A stretch of DNA of 64,000 bases. It comes from Gammaproteobacteria bacterium. Its GTDB lineage: Bacteria > Pseudomonadota > Gammaproteobacteria > Xanthomonadales > Rhodanobacteraceae. Location of the stretch: NCBI GenBank assembly GCA_004295005.1, contig SHNG01000192.1, positions 20,541 through 84,540 of the forward strand, in the 5' to 3' direction. A model generated the notes under the pieces. That model was given only the letters and a program-made list of their open reading frames with translations. It made no database searches and was not told the origin of the DNA. This document shows, piece after piece, positions 7,545-15,972 of the stretch (position 1 is its first letter; the number at the start of each line of letters is the position of its first letter). The translations under genes and the position numbers were made by a program.

Positions 7545-8366
7545 ATGCCGCCGATCAGTTTCGAGTTCTTTCCGCCCAAGACCGACGAGCAACGCGCGAG
7601 CCTGGAATCCGCGTTGCCCAGACTCAAGGCATACACACCGGAGTATGTGAGCTGCACCTTTGGCGCGGGTGGATCCACCCTGAGCTACACCCCTGATACC
7701 GTACGACGCCTGCGCGAGGTGCATGGCCTCGATGCCGCGCCGCATCTTTCCTGCATGGGCGGAACGCGAGACGAGATCCGTGGCCTGTTGAGCGACTATC
7801 GATCCATGGGCTGCAAGCGCATCGTCGCCTTGCGCGGCGATCTTCCGTCCGGCATGGCCAGCCATGGCGATTTCCGCTACGCAAGCGATCTGGTCGAATT
7901 CATCCGTGCCGAAACCGGCGATCACTTCCATATCGAAGTGGCCTGCTACCCCGAGGTGCATCCGCAGTCAAACGATGCCCTCTCGGACCTCGACAACTTC
8001 AAGCGCAAGATCGATGCCGGCGCCAACGGTGCGATCACCCAGTATTTCTACAATGCAGACGGCTATTTCCGCTTTGTCGAAGCGGCCAGGGCACTTGGCG
8101 TCAGCGCGCCAATCACGCCCGGCATCATGCCGATCAGCAATTTCAGCCAGTTGCGCCGCTTCTCCGACATGTGCGGTGCCGAGATTCCGCGCTGGCTCGG
8201 CAAACGGCTCAGCGCCATGGGTGACGATGTCGAATCCATTCGCGCTTTCAGCGCCGATGTGGTCGCCGAGCTGTGCCGGAAGCTGATCTCTGGCGGCGCA
8301 CCAGGCCTGCATTTCTATACGCTCAATCGGGCCAAACCGACCAGCGCCGTGCTGGAGCGCATCTGA
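7545..8366 (+). CDS. metF: 5,10-methylenetetrahydrofolate reductase
   Basis: A 273-aa FAD-dependent TIM-barrel enzyme that makes 5-methyl-tetrahydrofolate for methionine synthesis. Typical blocks are ISFEFFPPKTDEQRASLE at the N-terminus, FVSCTFGAGGS-like YVSCTFGAGGST near residue 40, HLSCMGGTRDEI near 70, RIVALRGDLP near 93 and TQYFYNADGYF near 165. Length matches bacterial MetF. The ATG at 7545 starts right at the family N-terminus; the earlier Met at 7404 lies in the DUF420 gene. It appears to be a single-gene unit. Confidence 0.95.
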   Translation: MPPISFEFFPPKTDEQRASLESALPRLKAYTPEYVSCTFGAGGSTLSYTPDTVRRLREVHGLDAAPHLSCMGGTRDEIRGLLSDYRSMGCKRIVALRGDLPSGMASHGDFRYASDLVEFIRAETGDHFHIEVACYPEVHPQSNDALSDLDNFKRKIDAGANGAITQYFYNADGYFRFVEAARALGVSAPITPGIMPISNFSQLRRFSDMCGAEIPRWLGKRLSAMGDDVESIRAFSADVVAELCRKLISGGAPGLHFYTLNRAKPTSAVLERI

Positions 8367-8403
8367 AGGAAGCACAAGGAAAGGATGAAACAACTGCTTT
8401 TGT

Positions 8404-8905
8404 TGTCGTTCCGACGCAAGCCGGAATCCATTTTCAATTTGAATACATGCGATTGGAATCAAGATGGATCCCGGCTTGCGCCGGGATGACGACAGTGGAT
8501 CCGCGTTTCCCAAAGGAAACTCTGATCTATACGATCTTCGTCGCCCCGGCGAATGCCGGGGTCCATTTTGACCTTGATTCCATTGGAACACGATCAAGAT
8601 GGGTTCCGGCTAGCGCCGGGATGACGACAGTGGATCCGCGTTTCCCAAAGGAAGCTCTAGTCAATACGATCTTCGTCGCCCCGGCGAATGCCGGGGTCCA
8701 TTTTGACCTTGATTCCATTGGAACACGATCAAGATGGGTTCCGGCTAGCGCCGGGATGACGACAATGGATCCGCGTTTCCCAAAGGAAGCTCTAGTCAAT
8801 ACGATCTTCTTCGCCCCGGCGAATGCCGGGGTCCATTTTGACCTTGATTCCATTGGAACACGATCAAGATGGATCCCGGCTTGCGCCGGGATGACGAACA
8901 AAATC
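8404..8905. repeat. 135-bp tandem array of paired inverted REPs (BIME-like)
   Basis: Anchors ACGATCTTC at 8531, 8666 and 8801 give an exact 135-bp period, with about 3.5 copies. Each unit holds one palindrome of the GTCGCCCCGGCGAATGCCGG type and one in the opposite sense (GGATCCCGGCTTGCGCC), joined by constant linkers. Frames crossing it on both strands are repeat artefacts. It separates metF from the convergent asnB gene, and the hairpins may stop read-through in both directions. Confidence 0.9.
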
Positions 8906-8937
8906 AGAGTTTCCCCAACCCGCGTTGATTGCATCGC

Positions 8938-10611
8938 TCAGGTGTTGGCACTCAGGTGAACTCCAGACACGGCGCGCCCCGATGGGTCCGCGGCTTTTGC
9001 GAAGGCCGGATCCCAGGCAATCGCCGCAGGCGAGGAACAGGCAATCGATTTCCCGCCGGGTACCGTCTGCGCACAGGCATTGCCTGGGAAATGCTGCTCG
9101 AAGATGGCGCGATAGAAATAGGCTTCCTTGGTTGCCGGCGGATTGAGCGGGAATCGCTTGTCGGCAGCGGCAAATTCGCGATCACTGACCGCGGCTTCTG
9201 CGTGCGCCTTGAGCCCGTCGATCCAGCCATAGCCGACGCCGTCACTGAACTGCTCCTTCTGTCGCCACAGGATCTCATCGGGCAAGGCACCGGCAAAGGC
9301 TTCGCGCAGCACCGCCTTTTCGATGCGCCCCTTGCCGGCCATCTTGTGTTTCGCATCCATGCGCATGGCGACATCGAGAAATTCCAGATCAAGAAAGGGC
9401 ACGCGTGCCTCCACGCCCCACGCCATCATCGCCTTGTTGGCGCGCGCGCAGTCGAACTGGTGCAAGGCATCGAGCTTGCGCACGGTTTCCTCGTGGAAGG
9501 CTTGTGCATCCGGTGCCTTGTGGAAGTACAGATAGCCACCAAAGATCTCGTCGGAACCCTCGCCCGAGAGCACCATTTTCACGCCCATGGCCTTGATGCG
9601 CCTTGCCAGCAGGTACATCGGCGTGGATGCGCGGATGGTGGTGACGTCATAGGTTTCCACATGCCGGATCACCTCCGGAATCGCATCCAGCCCTTCCTCG
9701 AAGCTGTAACGAAAACCGTGATGGACGGTGCCCAGCGCCTTGGCGGCAATCTCTGCTGCCGCGAGGTCCGGCGAGCCTTCAAGGCCGATGGCAAACGAAT
9801 GCAGCCTCGGCCACCATGCTTCGGAGCGATCGTCCTCTTCGATGCGATGACGGGCAAATCGTGCGGCGCATGCCGCAACCAGTGAGGAATCGAGACCTCC
9901 CGAAAGCAGCACACCGTAGGGCACATCGGTCATCATCTGCCGATGCACAGCCGCTTCGAATGCCGCGCGCAGGTCCTGCGCACTGACTTCCACATCGCGC
10001 GTCGCCGCGTATGCGCGCCAGGGCTTCTGGTAGTAGCGTTGCAATTCGCCTTGTGAACTGTCGTAAAAGTGGCCGGGCGGGAAAACCGCCAGATCCGCGC
10101 ACACGCCAACCAGGGCCTTCATTTCCGAAGCCACGCACAGGCGACCCTCGCGATCATGCCCCCAATACAGGGGACACACACCCAGGGGATCACGTGCAAT
10201 CAGATATCGCTGCTGTCCCCGGTCCCACAGCGCGAATGCAAAGATGCCGTTCAGCAGGGCAACACCGTGGGCGCCATGTTCGCGGTACAGCGCGTTGATC
10301 ACCTCGCAATCAGATCCGGTCTGAAACGCGTATTCCGTGCCCAAACCCTGCTCCAACTGGCGGTGGTTGTAGATCTCGCCATTGACAGCAAGCGCCAGTT
10401 CGCCATCCGCCGAGCGAATGGGCTGTGAGCCACCGGCCGGATCAACGATGGCCAGGCGCTCATGCACGAGCAACGCCGTCTCGTCTTGGTACACGCCGCT
10501 CCAGTCCGGACCGCGATGGCGTTGACGCTGCGAGAGTTCGAGGGCAAGCCGGCGCAAGGCAACCGGGTCATCCTCCGCCTGCAATCCGAACATTCCGAAA
10601 ATCGAGCACAT
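8938..10611 (-). CDS. asnB: Glutamine-hydrolysing asparagine synthetase B
   Basis: A 557-aa enzyme that forms asparagine from aspartate, ATP and glutamine. The N-terminal class II amidotransferase domain begins with the catalytic Cys2 (MCSIFGMFG) and includes RHRGPDWSG and LAVNGEIYNHR. The synthetase domain carries the PP-loop SGGLDSSL near residue 236 and LSGEGSDEIFGGY near 340. The C-terminus (IAWDPAFAKAADPSGRAVSGVH) is typical of proteobacterial AsnB. Downstream lies the BIME array. A strong minus-strand terminator and a short Asn-containing frame sit just upstream and may form an attenuator. Confidence 0.95.
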   Translation of the reverse strand: MCSIFGMFGLQAEDDPVALRRLALELSQRQRHRGPDWSGVYQDETALLVHERLAIVDPAGGSQPIRSADGELALAVNGEIYNHRQLEQGLGTEYAFQTGSDCEVINALYREHGAHGVALLNGIFAFALWDRGQQRYLIARDPLGVCPLYWGHDREGRLCVASEMKALVGVCADLAVFPPGHFYDSSQGELQRYYQKPWRAYAATRDVEVSAQDLRAAFEAAVHRQMMTDVPYGVLLSGGLDSSLVAACAARFARHRIEEDDRSEAWWPRLHSFAIGLEGSPDLAAAEIAAKALGTVHHGFRYSFEEGLDAIPEVIRHVETYDVTTIRASTPMYLLARRIKAMGVKMVLSGEGSDEIFGGYLYFHKAPDAQAFHEETVRKLDALHQFDCARANKAMMAWGVEARVPFLDLEFLDVAMRMDAKHKMAGKGRIEKAVLREAFAGALPDEILWRQKEQFSDGVGYGWIDGLKAHAEAAVSDREFAAADKRFPLNPPATKEAYFYRAIFEQHFPGNACAQTVPGGKSIACSSPAAIAWDPAFAKAADPSGRAVSGVHLSANT

Positions 10612-10634
10612 GGGCCAAACCCTCTTGTTGATGT

Positions 10635-10664
10635 AAAAAAAAGGCCCGCGTTTCCGCGGGCCTT
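10635..10664 (-). terminator. Intrinsic terminator in the asnB leader
   Basis: Perfect 10-bp stem AAGGCCCGCG/CGCGGGCCTT with a 4-base loop, followed on the minus strand by a run of eight U (two within the stem). It lies 24 bp before the asnB ATG, and no minus-strand gene ends upstream. It therefore looks like a leader terminator rather than the end of another transcript. Confidence 0.8.
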
Positions 10665-10687
10665 GTGCGTGCGTCTGAAAACAAACC

Positions 10688-10741
10688 TCAATGCACGTCG
10701 ACCCCCAATGTGGGCGACGTATTATTCTCGGCGCGATTCAT
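10688..10741 (-). CDS. Possible asnB leader peptide
   Basis: A 17-codon frame, MNRAENNTSPTLGVDVH, has three Asn codons (two adjacent) and ends 24 bp before the leader terminator of asnB. This arrangement recalls amino-acid attenuators. Against it: no clear Shine-Dalgarno sequence precedes the ATG, and I see no strong alternative antiterminator pairing with the terminator arm. Confidence 0.3.
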   Translation of the reverse strand: MNRAENNTSPTLGVDVH

Positions 10742-10784
10742 CGTGATGGCCGAGAATGCACAGGAATGGGAGGTGAATTGCTTC

Positions 10785-11414
10785 ATGTGCGCTACTACAG
10801 CAGAACCGGCGATACATGACAAGCCGTCGATGCGGGCCTGGTGTCTGGCCTTGTGTCTTCTGCCACTCGCTGTATTGAGCGTGGAACGCGCGCACGCCCA
10901 GCAACCGGCAATCCACCGCTGCATCGGCGCCGACGGTGAGCCGACCTTCAGCGACAAGGAATGCGTGAGGTCCATGCCTGCGCCAGCAGCCGACGCCGTG
11001 GCGGGGTCACGCAATCTGCCGCTACCCGAAACAACGGTACTTCCGACGCAAACCTGTCCCGTCTCTGCCGAAGACCTTTTGCAGAGGGCCCGTGCCATGT
11101 TCAATGCCGAGCAAGCCGTCGCGTTCTCGGGATTGATCCTCTGGGATGGAATGGGACAAGGCTCAAGCATTGCCGCCTTGCGTGAACTTGCCATACTGGT
11201 TTCCGAGCCCCTGCTGTCGATGGAACTGGAGTACGACGCCTGGGCCAACTTTCCACAATCCCGTCAGCCCAGGCTCGGACGGGAGTCTCCGCCTGCGCCC
11301 AGCCTCGTGGTGCGCACGGTATCCGAGCACGACAACCAGGTGCCCCATGAGTCGGTTGTCCGTTTCGATGTGACCGATGCAAACGGTTGCTGGTGGCTGT
11401 TGATGCCCTGGTAA
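10785..11414 (+). CDS. Exported protein with DUF4124 domain
   Basis: A 209-aa protein if started at the ATG at 10785, which has GGGAGG 11 bases upstream. An internal ATG at 10830 (MRAWCLALCLLPLAVLSVER) gives a cleaner signal peptide and may be the true start. After cleavage near AHAQ comes a DUF4124-like segment (IHRCIGADGEPTFSDKEC) with its two Cys. The rest has no recognised fold and ends in CWWLLMPW. DUF4124 proteins are common envelope proteins of unknown function in Lysobacterales. It is divergent from asnB, and its 5' end overlaps the asnB leader. Confidence 0.65.
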   Translation: MCATTAEPAIHDKPSMRAWCLALCLLPLAVLSVERAHAQQPAIHRCIGADGEPTFSDKECVRSMPAPAADAVAGSRNLPLPETTVLPTQTCPVSAEDLLQRARAMFNAEQAVAFSGLILWDGMGQGSSIAALRELAILVSEPLLSMELEYDAWANFPQSRQPRLGRESPPAPSLVVRTVSEHDNQVPHESVVRFDVTDANGCWWLLMPW

Positions 11415-11509
11415 GCCTTGCGATTCAACCCGTTGCGAACGGCACATCGCCCCTCGCCGGTGCAGCGGTTATGATTGAGGACTTGCGAACGAACACGAGG
11501 AACGTGGCC

Positions 11510-12424
11510 ATGAACTATCCCCAATTCATCTGGCAGAACGGCAAGATCAAGCCCTGGGCCGAGGCCACGGTGCATGTCATGGCGCATGTCGTCCACTACG
11601 GTTCCTCGGTATTTGAAGGCATCCGCAGCTATGAAACGCCAAAGGGACCGGCCATCTTCCGGCTTGGCGATCACCTCAAGCGCCTCTACATGTCGGCGCG
11701 GATCTACGACATGGAGATCCCGTACACCTTCGATGAACTGGCGGACGCCTGTCGCGCCACGATACGCGCCAACAAATTGACCAAGGCCTATCTCAGGCCG
11801 GTGGTATATCGCAGTCTGGGCGGTTTTGGGCTTTCCGCGACCACCCCGATCGACGTTGCCGTGGCTACCTGGGAGATGGGTCCGTACCTCGGTCCCGGCG
11901 TACTCGAGACGGGAATCGATGCCTGCGTCTCGAGTTGGCAGCGCATGGCGCCCAACACCATTCCGGCCGGGTCAAAAGCCGGCGGCAACTATCTTTCCGG
12001 TCAACTCATCGCACGCGAAGCGCGCCGCCTCGGCTTTGGTGAAGGCATTGCCCTGGCATCCACCGGATTGCTCAGCGAGGGAGCCGGTGAAAACCTGTTC
12101 CTGGTATTTGATGGCCAACTGCACACCACACCGGTGAGTGCAGCCATCCTGAACGGCATCACCCGCCACACCCTGATGACCCTGGCGCGCGAGAATGGCA
12201 TTGAAGTGATCGAGCGCGACATGCCACGCGAATACCTCTACCTCGCCGATGAAGTCCTGATGTGCGGCACCGCGGCGGAAGTCACCCCGATTCGTTCGGT
12301 CGATGGCAAGATTGTCGGCGAAGGCAAGGCCGGCCCGATCACGCGACGCCTGCAGGATCTCTACTTCGGCCTGTTCAGCGGCAAGACGGCGGACCAGTGG
12401 AACTGGCTGGATCCGGTCGGCTGA
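11510..12424 (+). CDS. ilvE: Branched-chain amino acid aminotransferase
   Basis: A 304-aa fold-type IV PLP enzyme that reversibly transaminates Leu, Ile and Val. Visible blocks are HVMAHVVHYGSSVFEGIRSY near residue 25, RLYMSARIYDMEIPY near 65, the PLP-Lys region AGSKAGGNYLSGQLI near 158, STGLLSEGAGENLFLV near 185 and GTAAEVTPIRSVDG near 258. The ATG at 11510 follows GAGGAA and starts at the usual family N-terminus; the longer frame from 11387 overlaps the previous gene. It ends 28 bp from the convergent sensor kinase gene. Confidence 0.95.
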   Translation: MNYPQFIWQNGKIKPWAEATVHVMAHVVHYGSSVFEGIRSYETPKGPAIFRLGDHLKRLYMSARIYDMEIPYTFDELADACRATIRANKLTKAYLRPVVYRSLGGFGLSATTPIDVAVATWEMGPYLGPGVLETGIDACVSSWQRMAPNTIPAGSKAGGNYLSGQLIAREARRLGFGEGIALASTGLLSEGAGENLFLVFDGQLHTTPVSAAILNGITRHTLMTLARENGIEVIERDMPREYLYLADEVLMCGTAAEVTPIRSVDGKIVGEGKAGPITRRLQDLYFGLFSGKTADQWNWLDPVG

Positions 12425-12451
12425 TTATCTTGGCTGTATGAAATATCCGGG

Positions 12452-13738
12452 TTAGCTGCGCTTGTCGAACTGCAGGGTGGCCACTGCGCCACCCTGTGGA
12501 CGTGGCGCCAGAGAAACTTCCCAGCCGTACAGCTCGCACAACCTGCGCACGATGGCGAGGCCAAGGCCCGCGCCCTTGACCAGGTTGGTGCCCCGCTCGC
12601 CGCGCTGGAAAAGACGCTCGGCATCCTCCAGGGGAATACCCGGCCCCGTATCCTCGACGGCGACGCGGCCGTGGCCGACGATCACCGCCACTTCCCCGCT
12701 CTGCGTGTACTTGAACGCATTGCTGATCAGGTTGGTCAATGCCACCGCAACCACTGAGGAAGGCGCCGTTGCCTGCAAGGGTTGTTCGATCTCGAGTCGG
12801 ACGCTGACCGGCTTGCTGCCCAGATGGGGCCGGCTGATATCGATGACCTGCTCGGCCACCCGCGCAACATCCGTGGTTTCCCCATCGGTTGGTGCCTGTC
12901 TCTCGCTGCGCGACAACAGCAACAAGGCATCGGTAAGCTCGGTCGACTGACGCACCGCGCGTTCGATCCTGCGCAATCGCTCCTGGACCTTGGGCGGCAA
13001 GTCCTGGGCCATCAGCAACTCCGTTGTCGTGGCAATGACTGCCAGCGGAGTGCGCAGTTCGTGGCTGACGTCGGCATTGAACTCGCGGTCTCGCTCGACC
13101 AGATGGGTCAGGCGTTCCGCGTATTCATCCAGCGCCGCGGCCAGTTGCCCTACCTCGTCGTCGGCAAAGTGGGGTTTCAGTGCCTGCACCTGGCCACTGC
13201 GACTGAGCGCCTGCACGCGCTTGGCCAAGTCGGTTACCGGACGCATGACCCGCGCGGAGGACCAGAATCCCAGGATCAGCGACAACAGGCTGAAAACCAG
13301 CACGGCAAGCACCAGTGCAGCCTGCAACAGGCGCTGGGCATTCATTTCCTGCGTGGTGTCGTAACGCAGGAAGAACCAGTAATGCGGATCCTTGCGCACC
13401 GCCAGCTTGTAGGTTTGCCGACCACCCTTGCCGTCGCTTTCATCGAGATCGTGGATGCCGTTGGGCAACTCGCGCCAGGCGAACGGCACGTTGGCGAATT
13501 TTCGCTCGCTGTAGGTATAGCCGATGATCTTTTCGAAAGGCACGCCGGGGGTTTGCGGATCCTTGTAGAACTGGTCCGCGTAGCCTGACAGGTTGTTCTG
13601 CAGGGTCTCGCCAATCAGGTTGCTTTCCAGCCAACCGCGCAGAAGCACCGCGCTGACCGCAAACAAGGCCGTCAGCGTCAAACCGAAAATGGCAAACGAA
13701 ACAATGATCCGGCTGCGCAGCCTACGCCGGTACTGCAT
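12452..13738 (-). CDS. Two-component sensor histidine kinase
   Basis: A 428-aa inner-membrane kinase. It has a TM helix at about 12-33, a periplasmic segment of about 105 residues, a second TM at about 138-158, a HAMP domain, and a HisKA domain with the phospho-acceptor His226 in DVSHELRTPL. The ATPase domain carries the N box NLISNAFKYT, VEDTGPGI and GAGLGLAIV. It overlaps the response regulator gene by 17 bp, so the two are translated together. The sensed signal cannot be read from the sequence. Confidence 0.93.
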   Translation of the reverse strand: MQYRRRLRSRIIVSFAIFGLTLTALFAVSAVLLRGWLESNLIGETLQNNLSGYADQFYKDPQTPGVPFEKIIGYTYSERKFANVPFAWRELPNGIHDLDESDGKGGRQTYKLAVRKDPHYWFFLRYDTTQEMNAQRLLQAALVLAVLVFSLLSLILGFWSSARVMRPVTDLAKRVQALSRSGQVQALKPHFADDEVGQLAAALDEYAERLTHLVERDREFNADVSHELRTPLAVIATTTELLMAQDLPPKVQERLRRIERAVRQSTELTDALLLLSRSERQAPTDGETTDVARVAEQVIDISRPHLGSKPVSVRLEIEQPLQATAPSSVVAVALTNLISNAFKYTQSGEVAVIVGHGRVAVEDTGPGIPLEDAERLFQRGERGTNLVKGAGLGLAIVRRLCELYGWEVSLAPRPQGGAVATLQFDKRS

Positions 13739-14408
13739 CCGGATCGACCATGCGATAACCGATTCCGTGGCGGGTCTGGATCAGCGGCTTGGCAAACGGC
13801 TTGTCGATTGCCGCACGCAGCCCGTGGATGTGCACGCGCAATGAGTCGCTGTCCGGCAACTCCTCGCCCCAGACCCGGGTTTCCAGCTCCTGACGGGTCA
13901 CCACCGACGGTGCCGCGTCCATCAAGGCCTGCAACAGCTTGAGCGCAATCGGATTGAGCTGGATCGACTTGCCATCACGGATCACGACCAGGGTATCGAG
14001 GTTGTAGGTGAGATCGGCCAATTGCAGCAGGCGTGTCTTGGCACCCTTGCCGCGCCGCCCCAACACCTCAATGCGTGCCGCCAATTCCTGCAAGGCGAAC
14101 GGCTTGACCATGTAGTCATCCGCCCCTGAATCAAAGCCGGAAAGCTTCTGCTCCAGCGCATCACGCGCCGTGAGCATCAATACCGGGGTCTGCTTTCGCG
14201 CGTCCTGACGCAGCTTGCGGCAGACCTCAAGCCCGTCCATGCCGGGCAGGCTGAGGTCGAGGACGATGACATCGAAGGTGTTGACGACCGCAAGGTGCAG
14301 TCCGGTCACCCCGTCCCCGGCAAAATCGACCACATGGCCACGATCGGCCAGAAAGTCGCCCACGTTGGCGGCGATGTCGCTGTTGTCTTCGATGACGAGT
14401 ATGCGCAT
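13722..14408 (-). CDS. OmpR/PhoB-family response regulator
   Basis: A 228-aa DNA-binding regulator paired with the overlapping kinase. The receiver domain has the acidic pair in VIEDN, phospho-Asp51 in VIVLDLSLPG, the conserved Thr in LMLTARDA and Lys in DYMVKPF. A C-terminal winged helix ends in RTRHGIGYR-like QTRHGIGYRMVDPD. An alternative ATG three codons upstream (14417) is possible; the start at 14408 (MRILVIED) fits the family. Targets are unknown. Confidence 0.93.
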   Translation of the reverse strand: MRILVIEDNSDIAANVGDFLADRGHVVDFAGDGVTGLHLAVVNTFDVIVLDLSLPGMDGLEVCRKLRQDARKQTPVLMLTARDALEQKLSGFDSGADDYMVKPFALQELAARIEVLGRRGKGAKTRLLQLADLTYNLDTLVVIRDGKSIQLNPIALKLLQALMDAAPSVVTRQELETRVWGEELPDSDSLRVHIHGLRAAIDKPFAKPLIQTRHGIGYRMVDPDAVPA

Positions 14409-14496
14409 GGCGGACATAGCTTAACGCGGAACTCCCGAAAAGGATGTTCTGGGCCGGAAGGGCAATGCCGGGGATGGGGATTGCTGATCGAGGCGC

Positions 14497-14547
14497 AATA
14501 AAATGGCCCAAGGAGGTGCCTTTGGGGGAACACACCTCGCTTGGGCC
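14497..14547 (-). terminator. Intrinsic terminator downstream of rimK
   Basis: A stem of about 14 bp with a small interruption (GGCCCAAG-GAGGTG against CACCTC-GC-TTGGGCC) is followed on the minus strand by TTTTATT. It lies 164 bp after the rimK stop and separates rimK from the two-component operon. Confidence 0.7.
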
Positions 14548-14710
14548 AAAAGCTACTGCCCCGATTACCGTAATCTGCCTGTCACCGGAACACGTCTTTA
14601 GGAGTGTCGAGCAGAACCTACAGTGGCCCGACTATAGGCATCTGCAACTTAAATCGAGGTTAAGCCGCGCTCAGGCTTGCGTTAACGCCAGATTGATTGC
14701 ACGCCCCGGC

Positions 14711-15595
14711 TCAGGTGCGCCGTGCCACGCCCTGTTCCACGCTGTCGATGATTGCGCCGGCAACGTCCTCACCAGTGGCCGATTCGATGCCCTCAAGGCC
14801 GGGCGATGCGTTGACTTCAAGCACCAGGGGGCCGCGCTGGGAGCGCAGCAGATCCACTCCGGCAATCCCAAGGCCCATGGTCCTGGCTGCGCGAAGGGCA
14901 ATGGTGATTTCCTGGGTCGAAAGTTCCACCGCACTGGCCTTGCCACCCCGATGCAGATTGGCCCGGAAATCACCTTCCGGAGCCTGGCGATGCATGGCCG
15001 CGGCAACCCGGTTTCCGATCACGAAGCAGCGCAAGTCACCACCGCCGGCTTCGGCAATGAACTCCTGCACGACGAAGTTTGCGTAGAGTCCGCGAAACGC
15101 CTCGATCATGCCCTGCGATGCCGAACGCTTCTCCGCCAGCAACACGCCTTGCCCCTGGGCCCCTTCGTTGAGCTTGATGACATGCGGCGGCTCACCCAGC
15201 ATGCGCAGCAGGTCCGCGGTGTCGTCCGGGTAGTCACCAAAAACGGTGCGCGGCAGATCGATGCCCTCGCGAGCAAGCAATTGCAGCGATCGGAGCTTGT
15301 CGCGGGCGCGCAGGACCGCATCCGACGAGTTCGGCGTGTACACCCCCATCATTTCAAACTGCCTCAGCACCGCGGTCCCGTAGAAGGTGATCGACGAGCC
15401 GATGCGCGGAATGACGGCATCGAATCCGCTCAAGGTGCGGCCCTTGTAGTGCATTTCGAATCCCTGGTGCGAAATGCGCATGTAGCAACGCAAGGGATCA
15501 AGCACGCGAACACGATGGCCACGCTTGCGTCCCGCCTCGACCAGGCGCGATGTCGAATACAGGGAGGCGTTGCGGGAAAGAATTGCAATCTTCAT
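14711..15595 (-). CDS. rimK: RimK-family ATP-grasp glutamate ligase
   Basis: A 294-aa ATP-grasp enzyme of the RimK type, which adds Glu residues to the C-terminus of ribosomal protein S6. Seen are [18 protein letters not shown] at the N-terminus, [20 protein letters not shown] near 67, the ATP-grasp segments [17 protein letters not shown] and [11 protein letters not shown], and the metal-binding [15 protein letters not shown]. The start at 15595 matches RimK; five codons upstream lies another Met. It begins 45 bp after the tRNA-Gly gene on the same strand, so they may share a transcript. Confidence 0.92.
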   Translation of the reverse strand: MKIAILSRNASLYSTSRLVEAGRKRGHRVRVLDPLRCYMRISHQGFEMHYKGRTLSGFDAVIPRIGSSITFYGTAVLRQFEMMGVYTPNSSDAVLRARDKLRSLQLLAREGIDLPRTVFGDYPDDTADLLRMLGEPPHVIKLNEGAQGQGVLLAEKRSASQGMIEAFRGLYANFVVQEFIAEAGGGDLRCFVIGNRVAAAMHRQAPEGDFRANLHRGGKASAVELSTQEITIALRAARTMGLGIAGVDLLRSQRGPLVLEVNASPGLEGIESATGEDVAGAIIDSVEQGVARRT

Positions 15596-15639
15596 GGGCG
15601 GGACACGCATGCGTTTGGAGGCGGTACCACCGGAGAGTC

Positions 15640-15713
15640 TGGAGCGGGTGAAGGGAATCGAACCCTCGTCAGTAGCTTGGGAAGCTACAGCTCTACCATT
15701 GAGCTACACCCGC
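15640..15713 (-). tRNA. tRNA-Gly (anticodon CCC)
   Basis: The minus strand folds as a cloverleaf: acceptor arm GCGGGTG/CACCCGC, D arm with TAGCTCAATGGTAGAGC, anticodon stem GTAGC/GCTAC with loop TTCCCAA (anticodon CCC, reading GGG), and T arm GAGGGTTCGATTCCCTT. Discriminator T and an encoded CCA complete the 74-base gene. Confidence 0.95.
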
Positions 15714-15972
15714 ATCAGCAGCCTGACGGACTGCAGGCGCAGATTATCCGTGAACCGCGTCAAGCGGCAAGCGTGATCCAATTCCCGCCTGGATGCCCCG
15801 CTGGCGCACGTTTTGACGGGACGAAAATGCAAACGATCATGACACGCGGACAGAGGCCCGGATGGATAATCCGCGTTCAGCTTGCATGCGTTGATATACG
15901 CGTGCACCGGAAGGTCCACAGCGGAGCATTGGCTCCCTGGCTGAGGAACTTCCGGTCATTCAGGAGAGCAAC

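Noticed and set aside
8273-8959. 228-codon frame with repeating PANAGVHFDLDSIG-type segments
   Set aside because: Produced by the 135-bp REP array, open because 135 is a multiple of three; the opposite strand shows the same effect.
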